The notes below the pieces were generated by a model that was not told the origin of the DNA, did no database searches, and was given only the letters and a program-made list of their open reading frames with translations. Of a stretch of 64,000 nt of DNA, positions 48,809 to 58,558 are shown piece after piece (within the stretch, counting starts at the first letter, position 1; each line of letters opens with the position of its first letter). A program made the translations under genes and the position numbers. Origin of the DNA: Amaurobius ferox (lineage: Eukaryota > Arthropoda > Arachnida > Araneae > Amaurobiidae). The stretch is taken from assembly GCA_951213105.1 (NCBI GenBank), contig OX578145.1:10640610-10704609 (forward strand), given 5' to 3'.

Positions 48809-49588
48809 GGATGAGCCAGTCACATGTTATTAGCAGCAGAAGAGAAAAACAGATATGTTAATTATCTTTATTCTACAGGCGGAGGATAAAACTAAAATCA
48901 ATACCATTCCCTTTAATCAAGTGTCACAAATCAGTCTCAAACTTAACAAACTATTGAAAGAAGTATGTAAATACAGAGAGTCATTTTCGAGTTACCAGTG
49001 ATCATTATGGATAAACAGGTTTCTTAATTAAAGTTATTACATGCTTTGCTATAGGATGATGAAATATTTGAGCTGGACTCAGTCTCATTGTATGAAAAAT
49101 TTTTCATTGAAATTAATCACAAATTCAAAAAATATGTAGCTTTAAAACAACTATTTGAACTTTCCTTTTTATACATCAGACAAACGTTTATTAAAGTTTA
49201 AAAAGACAAAAGTTTAATTTCTCTTTACCTTTCAATGACATCATTCCTGGTATTGGAAACCAGCAATAAAGTGTTCTAAAACTTACTAGTAAAGCCATCA
49301 ATGGACTTCTTTCAGATATTTTAGACAGAAATGGAAGAAAACATGTTTTTAGTGGCTACCAATTAAGTTAATTATAAACAACTTGATTAAAATTAAATTC
49401 TGCAGCCTGAATTCAATGAAACCTGTCTGTAATGAAAATATAGATGTTTAGGTCACTGCACTGAAGAAATTAACGTGACTAATAAACACATAAATATATA
49501 CTTGAAAAATGTTGAAATTGTTGTTTCAATTTCAAATAATGAAGTTAATGTGTTTGAAAGGGAAATATGAATAATGCAAAATTTGATG
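47880..49588. other. Intron stretch flanking the 48144 exon
   Basis: Contains a GACAGACAGACAGAAAGATC motif at 47882 shared with other intronic repeats, and a poly-A run of about 30 at 48771. No further features. Confidence 0.5.
48144..48319 (-). CDS. ATRX: ATRX/XNP-like exon, LLGTAKEFRNRF region
   Basis: Encodes the stretch after motif III. It shows SFVKPNLLGTAKEFRNRF, VNPIINGQ and ending LLEGCVQ, closely matching vertebrate ATRX (NLLGSIKEFRNRF, AGCVQ). This belongs to the SNF2-specific part of the first ATPase lobe. The acceptor is TTCTATAG|AT and the donor TTCAA|GTGAGT. The exon is 176 nt (2 nt to finish a split Tyr codon plus 58 codons), leaving phase 0. There are no frame breaks and all key residues look intact. 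Confidence 0.95.
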
Positions 49589-49600
49589 CAATAATAGCAC

Positions 49601-49888
49601 ATTGTTGTTGAGACTCAGACCGTCCGACCTACCAGAAAGATGTAAGGTAACAGTTTGGACGGCAGGGAAGAGCCACCCAATTTAGACCGGAACCCAGTGG
49701 GGGAAGAATCCACAGGGACCGTACTCTCCTTCCCCTACCACCAACCTCTCAGAAGGACGTATAGACCCACATGTTTAACATGATTGTACTCTGCGTGAAC
49801 ATGGCGGCAGTTTTGGCAGCGGAGGGAATCGAACCCAGGCCTACCGAGTGCAATTCCCGCATGCTAACCACTGGGCTACCGCGCCCCT
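49601..49888 (-). mobile_element. tRNA-derived SINE with (CAA)n tail
   Basis: The minus strand starts GGGGCGCGGTAGCCCAGTGG (A box within) and has GGTTCGATTCC (B box), then a ~200-bp body and a short CAACAACAAT tail. It is flanked by CAATAATAGCAC (49589-49600) and CAATAATAACAC (49889-49900), a 12-bp duplication with one change. It shares the whole body with the SINE at 59258-59537 (for example GGAACCCAGTGGGGGA and CCTTCCCCTACCACCAACCT on the plus strand). Confidence 0.92.
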
Positions 49889-50654
49889 CAATAATAACAC
49901 GTGTAAAACATAAAAGCAAATTTAAAATTCACAATGCTTTTGTTATTCAATGTGCTTAAATTTTATATATTTTAGTGTCAAACTGAGAAATTGTACTCAA
50001 TATCCCAATTAGATTAACCTTTGTAATTTTTATAAACTTATTTTTAGATTTATGCTAGTTCCTGAAATGCTGTATTAGTGATAGTAAGTAGCAAAGTGAA
50101 AAAAATGAAAAAGCTTAACCATTATGCCTGGTGGATCCCTAAATCTCATTCACTCTTAAAATGAGTCACACAGCACACAAAATATAATAACATGTTCATT
50201 CTGAATTAAATTTAAAGAGGAAGGTTTATTCATGAATATGATATAACAAAATATATTAAAATATTAAACATCATAATAAAAATTGTACTTAGGAGATAAC
50301 TGTCCAGACAGATTCACATAGGTTTAACAATGCAACCAAATGGATCACAGAACAGCTTCGTTAATGGAGAGGTTCATCCTATATCCATTAAAGGAGTTTT
50401 TTTTTTAAATGGCCAGACACCCATTAAAGGAGTAGTACCTACTGGCAGCAAATTAAAATTCAGAACACAAATTTTACAAAATTTCAGGACATACTGTAAT
50501 ACTTTATCGTATATTACATACAATAAAATATTTGATTGGTATATTAGTAAAAATATTTCGTTAAGTTCAAAGAAAATAAAAAAAAAACTACTAAAGCAGG
50601 ATATTTGCTTTATAAAATACAGTAGTTATTGTAAAAATCTCTCTATATTAAAAA

Positions 50655-50825
50655 AAAGCAGCTGCCGCTGTTGACAAATTTCTCGTTCCTCAAGTTTCTC
50701 TGCAAAAACTATAGCATACAAAAAAATAAAATTTGGTATACTTATTGGTTTGAGGAACATGCTGAAACAAACTGTTTTTCGATATATATTGTAGTTTAAG
50801 AAATATTTAATATCAAACTCAAAGA
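50655..50825. repeat. Interspersed repeat next to Tc1 pseudogene
   Basis: Reverse-complement copy of 41360-41560. Its right edge (AATATCAAACTCAAAGACAAAA) coincides with the point where recognisable Tc1 coding sequence begins, so it either truncated the Tc1 element or marks its insertion boundary. The region 50290-50650 to its left shows nothing recognisable beyond a repeated CCATTAAAGGAG word. Confidence 0.7.
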
Positions 50826-51637
50826 CAAAATATTAGATCTGCTAGCCTCGCTGCAGCTACAGGTAGGTCTGTATCAGTTACAACTGTGAGAAGGAGATTG
50901 TATGCACATGGCTTTTATGCATGGAAGCCAACCATTTATGTTCCATTGTCTGTGAGGCACAGAGCAGCCCATCTCCAATGGTGTCAGCAACACGTCAATT
51001 GGACCATAGACAATTGGAGCAATGTCCTATTCTATGATGAGTCCAGATACACTTTGCAGTTGGACGATTGACGGATTTTTGTGTGGAGAGAGGCTGATAC
51101 ATGGTATCAAGCGAATAACATTGTCCAGCGCCACTCATTTTCTGGTGATGGTATCCTTGTATGGGCTGGAATTTCCTTCGGCAGACGTACTGACCTCCAT
51201 TTCTTCTTCAACGATACTGTGACTGGCCAAAGATATCATGACAAAATCCTTGATCCCTATGTTTGCCCTTATGTGGGTGCAATAGGTTCTGAGTTTGTTC
51301 TTATGGACTACCATGCCCGGCCACATACAATTCGTATCGTAAGCAATTACCTGATGACAGAGAGAATCCAGCAAATGGAGTGGCCAGAGTATTCCCCAGA
51401 CCTAAATGCAATAGAGCATGTATGGGATGCTGCTCTCAGAAGAGCTGTAGCTTCCCGACAAACCCTTCCAAACACTACCCAAGAGCTCCAACATGTTCTC
51501 AAGCTTGTGCTAATACAAGAATGGCAATTACTGCCTTCCAATCTCATTGAGTACTTTGAACTCATTGAGTACGTTTCTGATTTGTGCCTGATTTTCATTT
51601 TTGTGCTTATTTTTTGGAGGGGAGTGTATTTATAAAC
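50823..51637 (+). pseudogene. Tc1-type transposase, in-frame stop and lost catalytic Asp
   Basis: Tc1/mariner DDE transposase missing its N-terminal DNA-binding domain start. Visible: ASLAAATGRSVSVTTVRRRL (second helix-turn-helix), NVLFYDESRYTL (first catalytic Asp), an in-frame TGA at 51069-51071 after QLDD, WREADTWYQANN, VWAGISFGRRTDLHF, then MDYHARPHT where the family has MDDNARPHT, and WPEYSPDLNAIEHVWD with the catalytic Glu. The second catalytic Asp is thus replaced by Tyr; its spacing to Glu is the expected 34 residues. Stop at 51635-51637. Confidence 0.92.
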
Positions 51638-52129
51638 AATAATTACAATTGCATTTTGCTGTAGAATTTTTTAAATATTTTTCTTTCCTTTTCTTTGCAT
51701 CCGATTGTTTCGCTTTTGTCTTTCATTAAAACAGTAATTAACCTTTTCTGAATGTTCTATCTGGTTTTAATTGAAGCGGCTCTTTTTTTGTTTTAATTTT
51801 TTTTCTTCTTTTTGCATGGCTTCGTCTTCTAGAATGTTTTGAACTGCTGCATCAGTTGGTATTTTTGATGGCCCTTTTTATCTTAAACTTATTCACTAAT
51901 GTTATAAAGAGTTTAATAAAGGCAGAATTCCTTCAGTTGATCAAACTTTTGTCAGATGAATTTCATGCGATAATTGTGTTGAAATTGCATGTTGATGGCC
52001 TATGGCGATCAAAAGTTGTTGATTTTGACAGTTTAAGCAAAATTTTATGATTCCTAAATCTAAAATTATACAGCCAATTTTTTGCTGTTGAACATTTTTT
52101 CCAGAACCCTGGCATATTCTTTTAATTAA

Positions 52130-52740
52130 CCCCTTGCCTGTGGAGTACATTTCAGAAAAGTGGGTCAAAAATGGAAAATTTTTTTTATGCTTCAGTTTTG
52201 TCTATTATAACATTTAAAACGGTTAGAAAATTTTTATTTTGTAAAAATATAAATTTTTATATGAAATAACTACTATATTTAATATTTTGATATACATGTG
52301 GAAAATTAATGGATTATATTCATATTTTACTCAAAATTGTTTAATTATAGCAAAATAAATCAAATAATCTTTTGAATTTCACAAATCATTTCACAGAATC
52401 ATTTTTTAGAATTTCACAAATCTTTTATAGTATGATATATATGAAAAATATGATCCGGCACACAAGCCGACATCACACTTTTTACAATAAACTCGGTTTA
52501 TATCCCGCCTAATCAAGCTAGCTGGTCCCGGCTACTTCAAAAAAAAATGTGGACAAGTATCGCCATCTGTTGGAAAAACAATGAACTATATTGTAAAGCA
52601 TTTGGTAAGACAAAACAAACTCAATTCGGGATCAACGGAATAGAAACACTGATTTTTCGCTTGCCCGAAGTCAGTTCGGGCATTCCAAATTTGGCGCAGA
52701 AGGGTTGCCCGAACTGGATTCGGGTGGCACATACAAGGGG
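52130..52740. mobile_element. piggyBac-type MITE
   Basis: Bounded by TTAA (52126-52129 and 52741-52744) with ends CCCCTTGCCTGTGG and, reversed, CCCCTTGTATGTGCC. The right subterminal region carries GCCATCTGTTGGAAAAACAA and TTGCCCGAA/TTCGGGCA words, very like the subterminal region of the piggyBac at 60650-60820. It therefore belongs to the same or a sister family. No transposase remains. Confidence 0.85.
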
Positions 52741-52744
52741 TTAA

Positions 52745-54263
52745 TCATTGCAAAGTCATATATGAATTTTCTTGTCATTTTAAATACAAGTTCTGGATGT
52801 ATTTATTTTAGCAGCATCTACAACATAATTTTCAAACATTTCTTCCTCTTGCTTCCTTTGAGAATACCTGTATGTTTGCATAGTTAGGCACAAACCTGTG
52901 TTCTCACTTTTCACTTAACTGCTATTTTTGCGGATTTGTACTTTTGAACATAATGCACCAAACATGTTGTTTTTGCAATACCTTTTTGTTTGCAGATTAA
53001 ACAAATAGATCGATTATCATCAATAACACTTTTTCAGTTTGCTTCATTGGTTCATTTGGCACAGTTTCTTTACCAGTTTTCTGTGATTTGTTGTGTGGCA
53101 TTTCTAAAAAATAAAATCAAGAAAAACATGTGTTGAGATATTTTAAAAATAAATTTATATATATAATAACAGAATTATATTGATGTTTTGAAAGTAGTTT
53201 ATTATTGATAAATGGTCAATGCTTCTTTCGTGTTCTAAATTTTGCCTCTTCACACCGAACAATGGCTTTATCGTGATACTGAAGGAAGTATATATTAATG
53301 CTTGCACATTTCTATACATTTCTAGGATTTGGCCCTAGCACCAATATTTAATTGTTATTCTGTAAGATGGTTGAGAGATAAAACTAGATCAAGAGATAAA
53401 ACTAGAAATATATTAATTAGCTTAATATATTATGTTTGTTTATTCTTGATTTAAAATATCATATGCAAGGCATAGTGTTATCAAATTTTTAACATTTATT
53501 TTCTTATACTTAATTAGTATATTAGTTCCATTTTTATTTACAATATTTGAAATTTGGAGTTATAATACTTAAAGTGTGCAAACTAGAACATAAATCATGT
53601 GTAAATATATTCATTAGAACCAAATAATTCATCAGTATTTACTAAAAATGACTGATGTCCAACTTATAGATAATATGGGGTACAGTTTAACAATGGTCCA
53701 TTGTACCCCAGGTGTTGTGGTCCATTGTGTCCCATATGGAAGTTCAACAACAAATACAAATAAAATAAACAAATTTAACATTTTCTGAATGTAGTGAGAT
53801 ATGATATAAAAAGAAAAAATCCTTACCTTTAAATTGTACTGAGTTGTTCTTCCAAGTTACAATTCTTAAATGAAGAAAAGGAAATCTGTATATCTAAAAA
53901 ATTTTGCTTTCGCCATCTACAAACCACCTACAACTATAAAATGGCTTAATAATAAGTTAAGAACATGATTTTTGGATATAGTACATCAAGACTGTGTTGT
54001 CATATATATGTCAAAATGTGAAGCATTGTAAAAAATCATAAGAAAAATTAAAGGGGGGGGGGGGGTGGCTACAGTGCCTCTAGGTCCATTGTGCCCCAGT
54101 CTCCTCCACTTAATAAAAAGTACAACATAAACCTGGCATGTTAAGAAAAAAGCTGGAAGATTAACATAAATTGAAAAACTGTAAAACTGCTAAAAACTTT
54201 TCACAAAAAATTATACACATTTTTCATTTAAAAAAATAATGCTCATTTTTCTGATGTACTTAC
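52745..54263. other. Intron stretch with a small hairpin
   Basis: TGGGGTACAGTTTAACAATG and CATTGTACCCCA (53677-53711) form an imperfect hairpin, and a related GTCCATTGTGCCCCA lies at 54086. A poly-G run is at 54053-54064. No genes seen. Confidence 0.5.
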
Positions 54264-54401
54264 ATTCTTGTAAATTATTTTGTAAAGGTGTACCAGTCAA
54301 AACTATTCTGCGTCTAGTTTGCAGCCTTGAGGCAGCTTTAGAGATAGCTGATGCCTCATTCTTTAAAATGTGACCTTCATCACACACAACAATATCAGGA
54401 C
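54264..54401 (-). CDS. ATRX: ATRX/XNP-like exon with DEGH box and motif III
   Basis: Encodes helicase motif [16 protein letters not shown]. The DEGH form, rather than the DEAH/DEGH mix of other SNF2 proteins, followed by ILKNEAS is typical of ATRX. Motif III is LTGTPLQNN near the exon end. These residues coordinate Mg-ATP and couple hydrolysis to DNA translocation. The acceptor is TTTTTTAAG|GT and the donor GAAT|GTAAGT. Phase is 1 in and 1 out: the final T combines with AT of the next exon to make the Tyr of QEYHCM. The preceding intron is about 9.1 kb and holds the nested element stack. Confidence 0.95.
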
Positions 54402-55479
54402 CTTAAAAAAAATTAATAAACTTAATTTGTTACTTGTACCGCAGGCAATGTCAAGGAATTAATAAAATGAATTCGATAAATTCAGGGATTGCACTAAACT
54501 TTGCTCAAAGAAAAAAAAAAGGGAACAAAAGTAGGAATTTTAATATAAAAAAGTATGAATTTTTTTAATCCCCTTTCTTAATTAATGTTTTCTTCCACAT
54601 AAATATAGTGTTGAAATATGCATAACACAGTGATACCATACCAGCTTTCGGAGCAGTTTGGAGCAATAAAATTTAGAATTTTGTTCAAGAAAATTTTAAA
54701 TTTGTAGCATGAAAATATATGCATTGTATGCTACTTTACAGAAATAAAACCTTTTTGTAGCAGTTTGGAGCAAGAAAAATATAATTTTGAAAATGTCAGG
54801 AAAGAAAATATTAATACTTTACATCTGTTTAAAATAATATATAAAATTTTGAAACAACTCAATTGGTCTTAAGGGGGATAAATATGATATAGAAGTATTA
54901 GTCAGAGGCACAGAAGTTGTTAGAAGCAAAGCTGCATTTTTTTTTTTTGTTGTTGTTGTTACTTTATTAGGTAAAAGCACTTTAAAATTTAAAAAAAAAA
55001 AAAAAAAAAACATTGTTATGCAACGCAACATAGATGCTTTGAGGATACACTGAACCATTTTTATCAATAACTCCAAAGATAAAAAGACTAAATGCTGCAT
55101 TGTATGCTATTTTGTGCATAATCACGTTGCTTAATTCGTCCTCATGCTGAAATTTGAGAAAGAGAGCTAAATTTTGTGATTTTTGAGAATAGAGATAAAT
55201 TTCACTATTTTTGAGATAGAACGTTAAAATCAGAGATCGGTCCCCATCAAAACTATGTCAAAAATAAATCCTCAATTGGTCTAAATTTAATAAATCCTCA
55301 ATTGGTCTAAACTAAAACAATGTTAACATTGCTTTAATTTGACCACCATTTTGAATTTTCTTCAGCAAGGACCATACAAAATCTCAACTATTTTGGCAGC
55401 TTCTATATCCAGAAACATTTTAGTAATGTAGTTACTGATTTGTCCAGTACTTCATTTCTTCAGTTTAATGTAGTGTCTT
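54402..55479. other. Intron stretch, no gene seen
   Basis: AT-rich, with a TTTTTTGTTGTTGTT run at 54940 and a poly-A run at 54992-55010. A CAGGGATTGCACTAAACTTT word at 54482 is shared with 25265. Two GGTCTAAA-containing direct repeats lie at 55270-55310. Confidence 0.5.
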
Positions 55480-55693
55480 GTAGTTTTTTTCAATTTCCTT
55501 TACATTTGTTCCAGATTTCTTTGTTACTCTGATATGTTATTTTGATTTATTTTTTTGTCTTGTTGGGATATTTCTGTTACGTTTTGGTGCACACTAATCT
55601 TGAATGTTACTGCTTGTTTCAGATTGGCTGGACAATTCTTCATTCTGCTTTCTGATTGGCTCTCTCAGGTGGACTCTTAATCCAGGACTTGGG

Positions 55694-55701
55694 TATATAA
55701 A
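55694..55701 (+). promoter_or_regulatory. TATA box of retroelement promoter
   Basis: TATATAAA preceded by two ATTGG boxes at 55623 and 55655, a compact RNA polymerase II promoter layout. It most likely belonged to the retroelement, antisense to ATRX. Confidence 0.45.
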
Positions 55702-55763
55702 CCCTCTGTTTCTTCTATTACTTCACATTTTATCTTTTTGATTTCAGATTTGTTGGTTCTCTA

Positions 55764-55808
55764 GCGCTGATGAAAGGGATCCAACGTATCCTCAAAACAG
55801 CTGTATGC
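55764..55808 (+). ncRNA. Hammerhead-ribozyme-like motif, core G12 changed
   Basis: Stem I GCG/TGC (55764-55766 with 55806-55808), exact core CTGATGA (55767-55773), stem II GGGAT/ATCCT with a 7-base loop, then AAAAC where hammerheads have GAAAC. Stem III AC/GT has loop AGCT, followed by A at 55805 as the cleavage base (GUA triplet). The G-to-A change falls on G12, the general base, so this copy should be inactive. The related arm at 18.46 kb keeps GAAAC but lost the upstream half. Confidence 0.5.
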
Positions 55809-56264
55809 TGCATTACTATTTTATATGTGCTTAAATATGTTGTTCAAATTTTCCTTTATACAGTGTTTTTTACTTATTAATTTGGCAAGATTATAGAGTA
55901 TATTTTAGAGCATGTTTTACATAAAAATAATGGGCTTGTTTATTTTTTATTTTGTAATTTTTCATGTTTAATTTTTGAGTGTAATGGATAATTATATAAT
56001 TTTAATGGCTTCACTTCTATATGATTTATTTTTATTATAACTAATCTAAATAAATCTGATATTTTAATTTCACATTTTCAAACCAACTTACTAAAAATAT
56101 TTTTGTCATTAATTTCAAATCTTAGAATTCCAGTGTGGGTTGAGGTTTTACCGAGGATTGCAATTCAAAGAATTTTTTTAGTCAATGGCTAATTATGATT
56201 TCTATAAATGACTTTTTTTGTTCCTGTTCCATTAATTTTTCACTATTTTTTACTGTTTGTGTGA

Positions 56265-56440
56265 AAATAATTAAAAAATTAACCTTAATAATTAATCAGA
56301 ATATGAAAATAAGCCATTTTAGTCAATTTAATATGCAATATTTAGAAAATTGAGATGGATGAAAAAAGATACCAAAGTACTTATGGCAATTCACGAGAAC
56401 AAACTGAATTACGCAATTGCACTGTTTATGCGAAATTAAT
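56265..56440. repeat. Solo copy of the 175-bp tandem unit
   Basis: GTGTGAAAATAATTAAAAAA to 'GCACTGTTTATGCGAAATTAATG' is a diverged single copy of the unit that forms the array at 57394-58264, lying outside the nested element stack. Another partial copy is at about 45740-45830. Confidence 0.65.
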
Positions 56441-57393
56441 GAAAAACATAACATTTTAATGATTTATACTGAATTTGAAGAAACATATTTATTACTTTCA
56501 TAAAACAAGCAATCACAATCTTAATTTACATTACATGTGGCCGTAAATCCCTGCTAAATCACAGCTGCATTACCATGTATGCAGTTGTAAATTTACATTG
56601 GCCTACACAGAAGGCAACTACGCAAACTCCGTAATTTGTAGTGTGATGAGGAAATTTCCAGTAGAAACTATGGAGGATGCATAGTAATTTGCATCTTTGC
56701 TTTTGCAGGGTGGCCACTCTTTGGACATATTGAAATTCCCTGACTTTTCCAGGTTTTCCAGGTGAATTGAAAAGAAATTCTAGACCAGTAATTTTAACAT
56801 AAAACGTGCGCACGCACGTCCCTATTTAGTTACAAATTTGATTAAAGAATCTTAACAATTTAACTCCACTATCCAAAAAAGTTATATTAAATCAGGAGAA
56901 AAAAATACACATATTTTTTTTTTATTTTTACAAATAAATTTTGACATTTTTAATAAAAAATTCATGTAAATGCAGTAAAATTGGACTACTGAAATATTTA
57001 AAAGAATTTAATGGTTTTCATTGAAGACAATAAAAAGAAATAGTCTAAACTGATGTTATACATATGGGCATTGCAAATTGCTCACAATGACAGAGATCAT
57101 TAAAGATATGCAATAACTACACTACAACAAGCCACAGTCATTGAATAAATGTCAATTCAGCAATGTCGAAAGAATGCCATTAAAATAGAAAAAAATATAG
57201 TAAAATGTATATAATATACAGAGATGCCAACCTCTGCAAGGGGTCATCGGTAGAAAAATCAGGAGTTTTCAGTAAAACCGCACTGACCATCAGTAAGATT
57301 TTACGTATATTGACAACATATATTTTAAAACCTTAGAATAAGTTCAAAATGTAGTTTTGCTAACTTAACTGAGTTAATTACAACTGAATGGCA

Positions 57394-58260
57394 CTATGTG
57401 AAAATAATTAGGAAATTAACCTTTATAATTAACCAAAATATGAAAATAAGCTAGTTTAGTCATGTTAATGTACAATAATAGAGAGATGGAGATCAATGGA
57501 AAAGGATAATTTCGTACTCTCGGCAACGCCCGAGGGGGGGGGGGGGTGCACTGCATTTCACGATCGTACTATTTATATGAAAATAATTAAAATATTAGAC
57601 TTTATAATCAACCAAAATATGAAAATATGTTAGTTTAGTCAAATTAATGTACAAAAATAGGGAGATGGAGATCGATGGAAAAGGATAATTGCGTACTTTC
57701 GGCAACGCCCGCGAAAAAAAAAAAACTGAATTTCACGATCGTACTATTTATGTGAAAATAATTAAAAAATTAACCTTTATAATCAACCAAAATATAAAAA
57801 TAATCTTGTTTAGTCAAGTTAATGTGCTACAATAGGGAGATGGAGATCGATGGAAAAGGATAATTGCATACTCTCGGCAACGCCCAGGGGAAAAAAAGTG
57901 AATTTCACGATCGTACTATTTATGTGAAAATAATTTAAAAATTAGCCTTTATGATCAACCAAAATATGAAAAGAAACTAGTTTAGTCAAGTTAATGGGCT
58001 ACAATAGGGAGATGGAGATCGATGGAAAAGGATAATTGCGTACTCTCGGCAACGCCCGCAAAAAAAAAAACTGAATTTCGCGATCGTACTATTTATGTGA
58101 AAATAATTAAAAAATTAGCCTTTATAATCAACCAAAATATGAAAATAAGCTAGTTTAGTCAAGTTAACGTGCAATAATAAGGGGATGGAGATGGATGGAA
58201 AAAGACAATTGTGTACTCTCAGCAAAGCCCGAAAAGGACTGAATTGCGCAATCCTATAAT
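57394..58260. repeat. Tandem array of five ~175-bp units
   Basis: Units begin near 57394, 57574, 57749, 57921 and 58094 with TATGTGAAAATAATT. Each contains 'CAACCAAAATATGAAAATAA', GGAGATGGAGATCGATGGAA, 'ACTCTCGGCAACGCCC', a variable poly-G or poly-A tract, and CACGATCGTACTATTTA. A sixth degenerate unit resumes after the piggyBac at 60828 (TAAGCGAAATATAATTTGTT). So the array was split by that insertion. Confidence 0.92.
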
Positions 58261-58558
58261 TTAACCCTTTAAGCGGTCAATTATTTTACCAGAAATGCTT
58301 CCAAAAAAGGCATATTTTTTTATTGCATATAAATAAGTACCATACTTAATAGAATAAGAATATTAAAAATTTTTTTTATTTTTTTTCACTTTTAATGCTT
58401 TTACAACATTTTTTATTTTACAATTTTGGACACAACACCCCCTAAATGTTTGCTTTTTTCAAGTACATTCTGCATGCAGTAAAGAATGGTTTACAAGTTC
58501 TGCAAAAATTTCTCTCATACTTACTGTGAATTTTGAAGTTTACAATTTTTCAAACAGT

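Larger units (their letters stand above)
55480..55870 (+). repeat. Penelope-type terminal region with promoter and hammerhead remnant
   Basis: A pyrimidine-rich segment. It has two inverted CCAAT boxes (GATTGGCT at 55622 and 55654), a strong TATA box TATATAAA at 55694-55701, and 65 bases downstream a hammerhead-like motif. It ends with CAGCTGTATGCTGCATTA and 'GTTGTTCAAATTTTCC', matching the right arm of 18409-18599. This arrangement is what the pseudo-LTR of a Penelope-like element would look like. No coding part is attached. Confidence 0.55.

Noticed and set aside
49800..49890. tRNA gene suggested by A and B boxes
   Set aside because: The flanking 12-bp duplication, the long body and the CAA tail show a SINE; no complete cloverleaf with acceptor stem is apparent.
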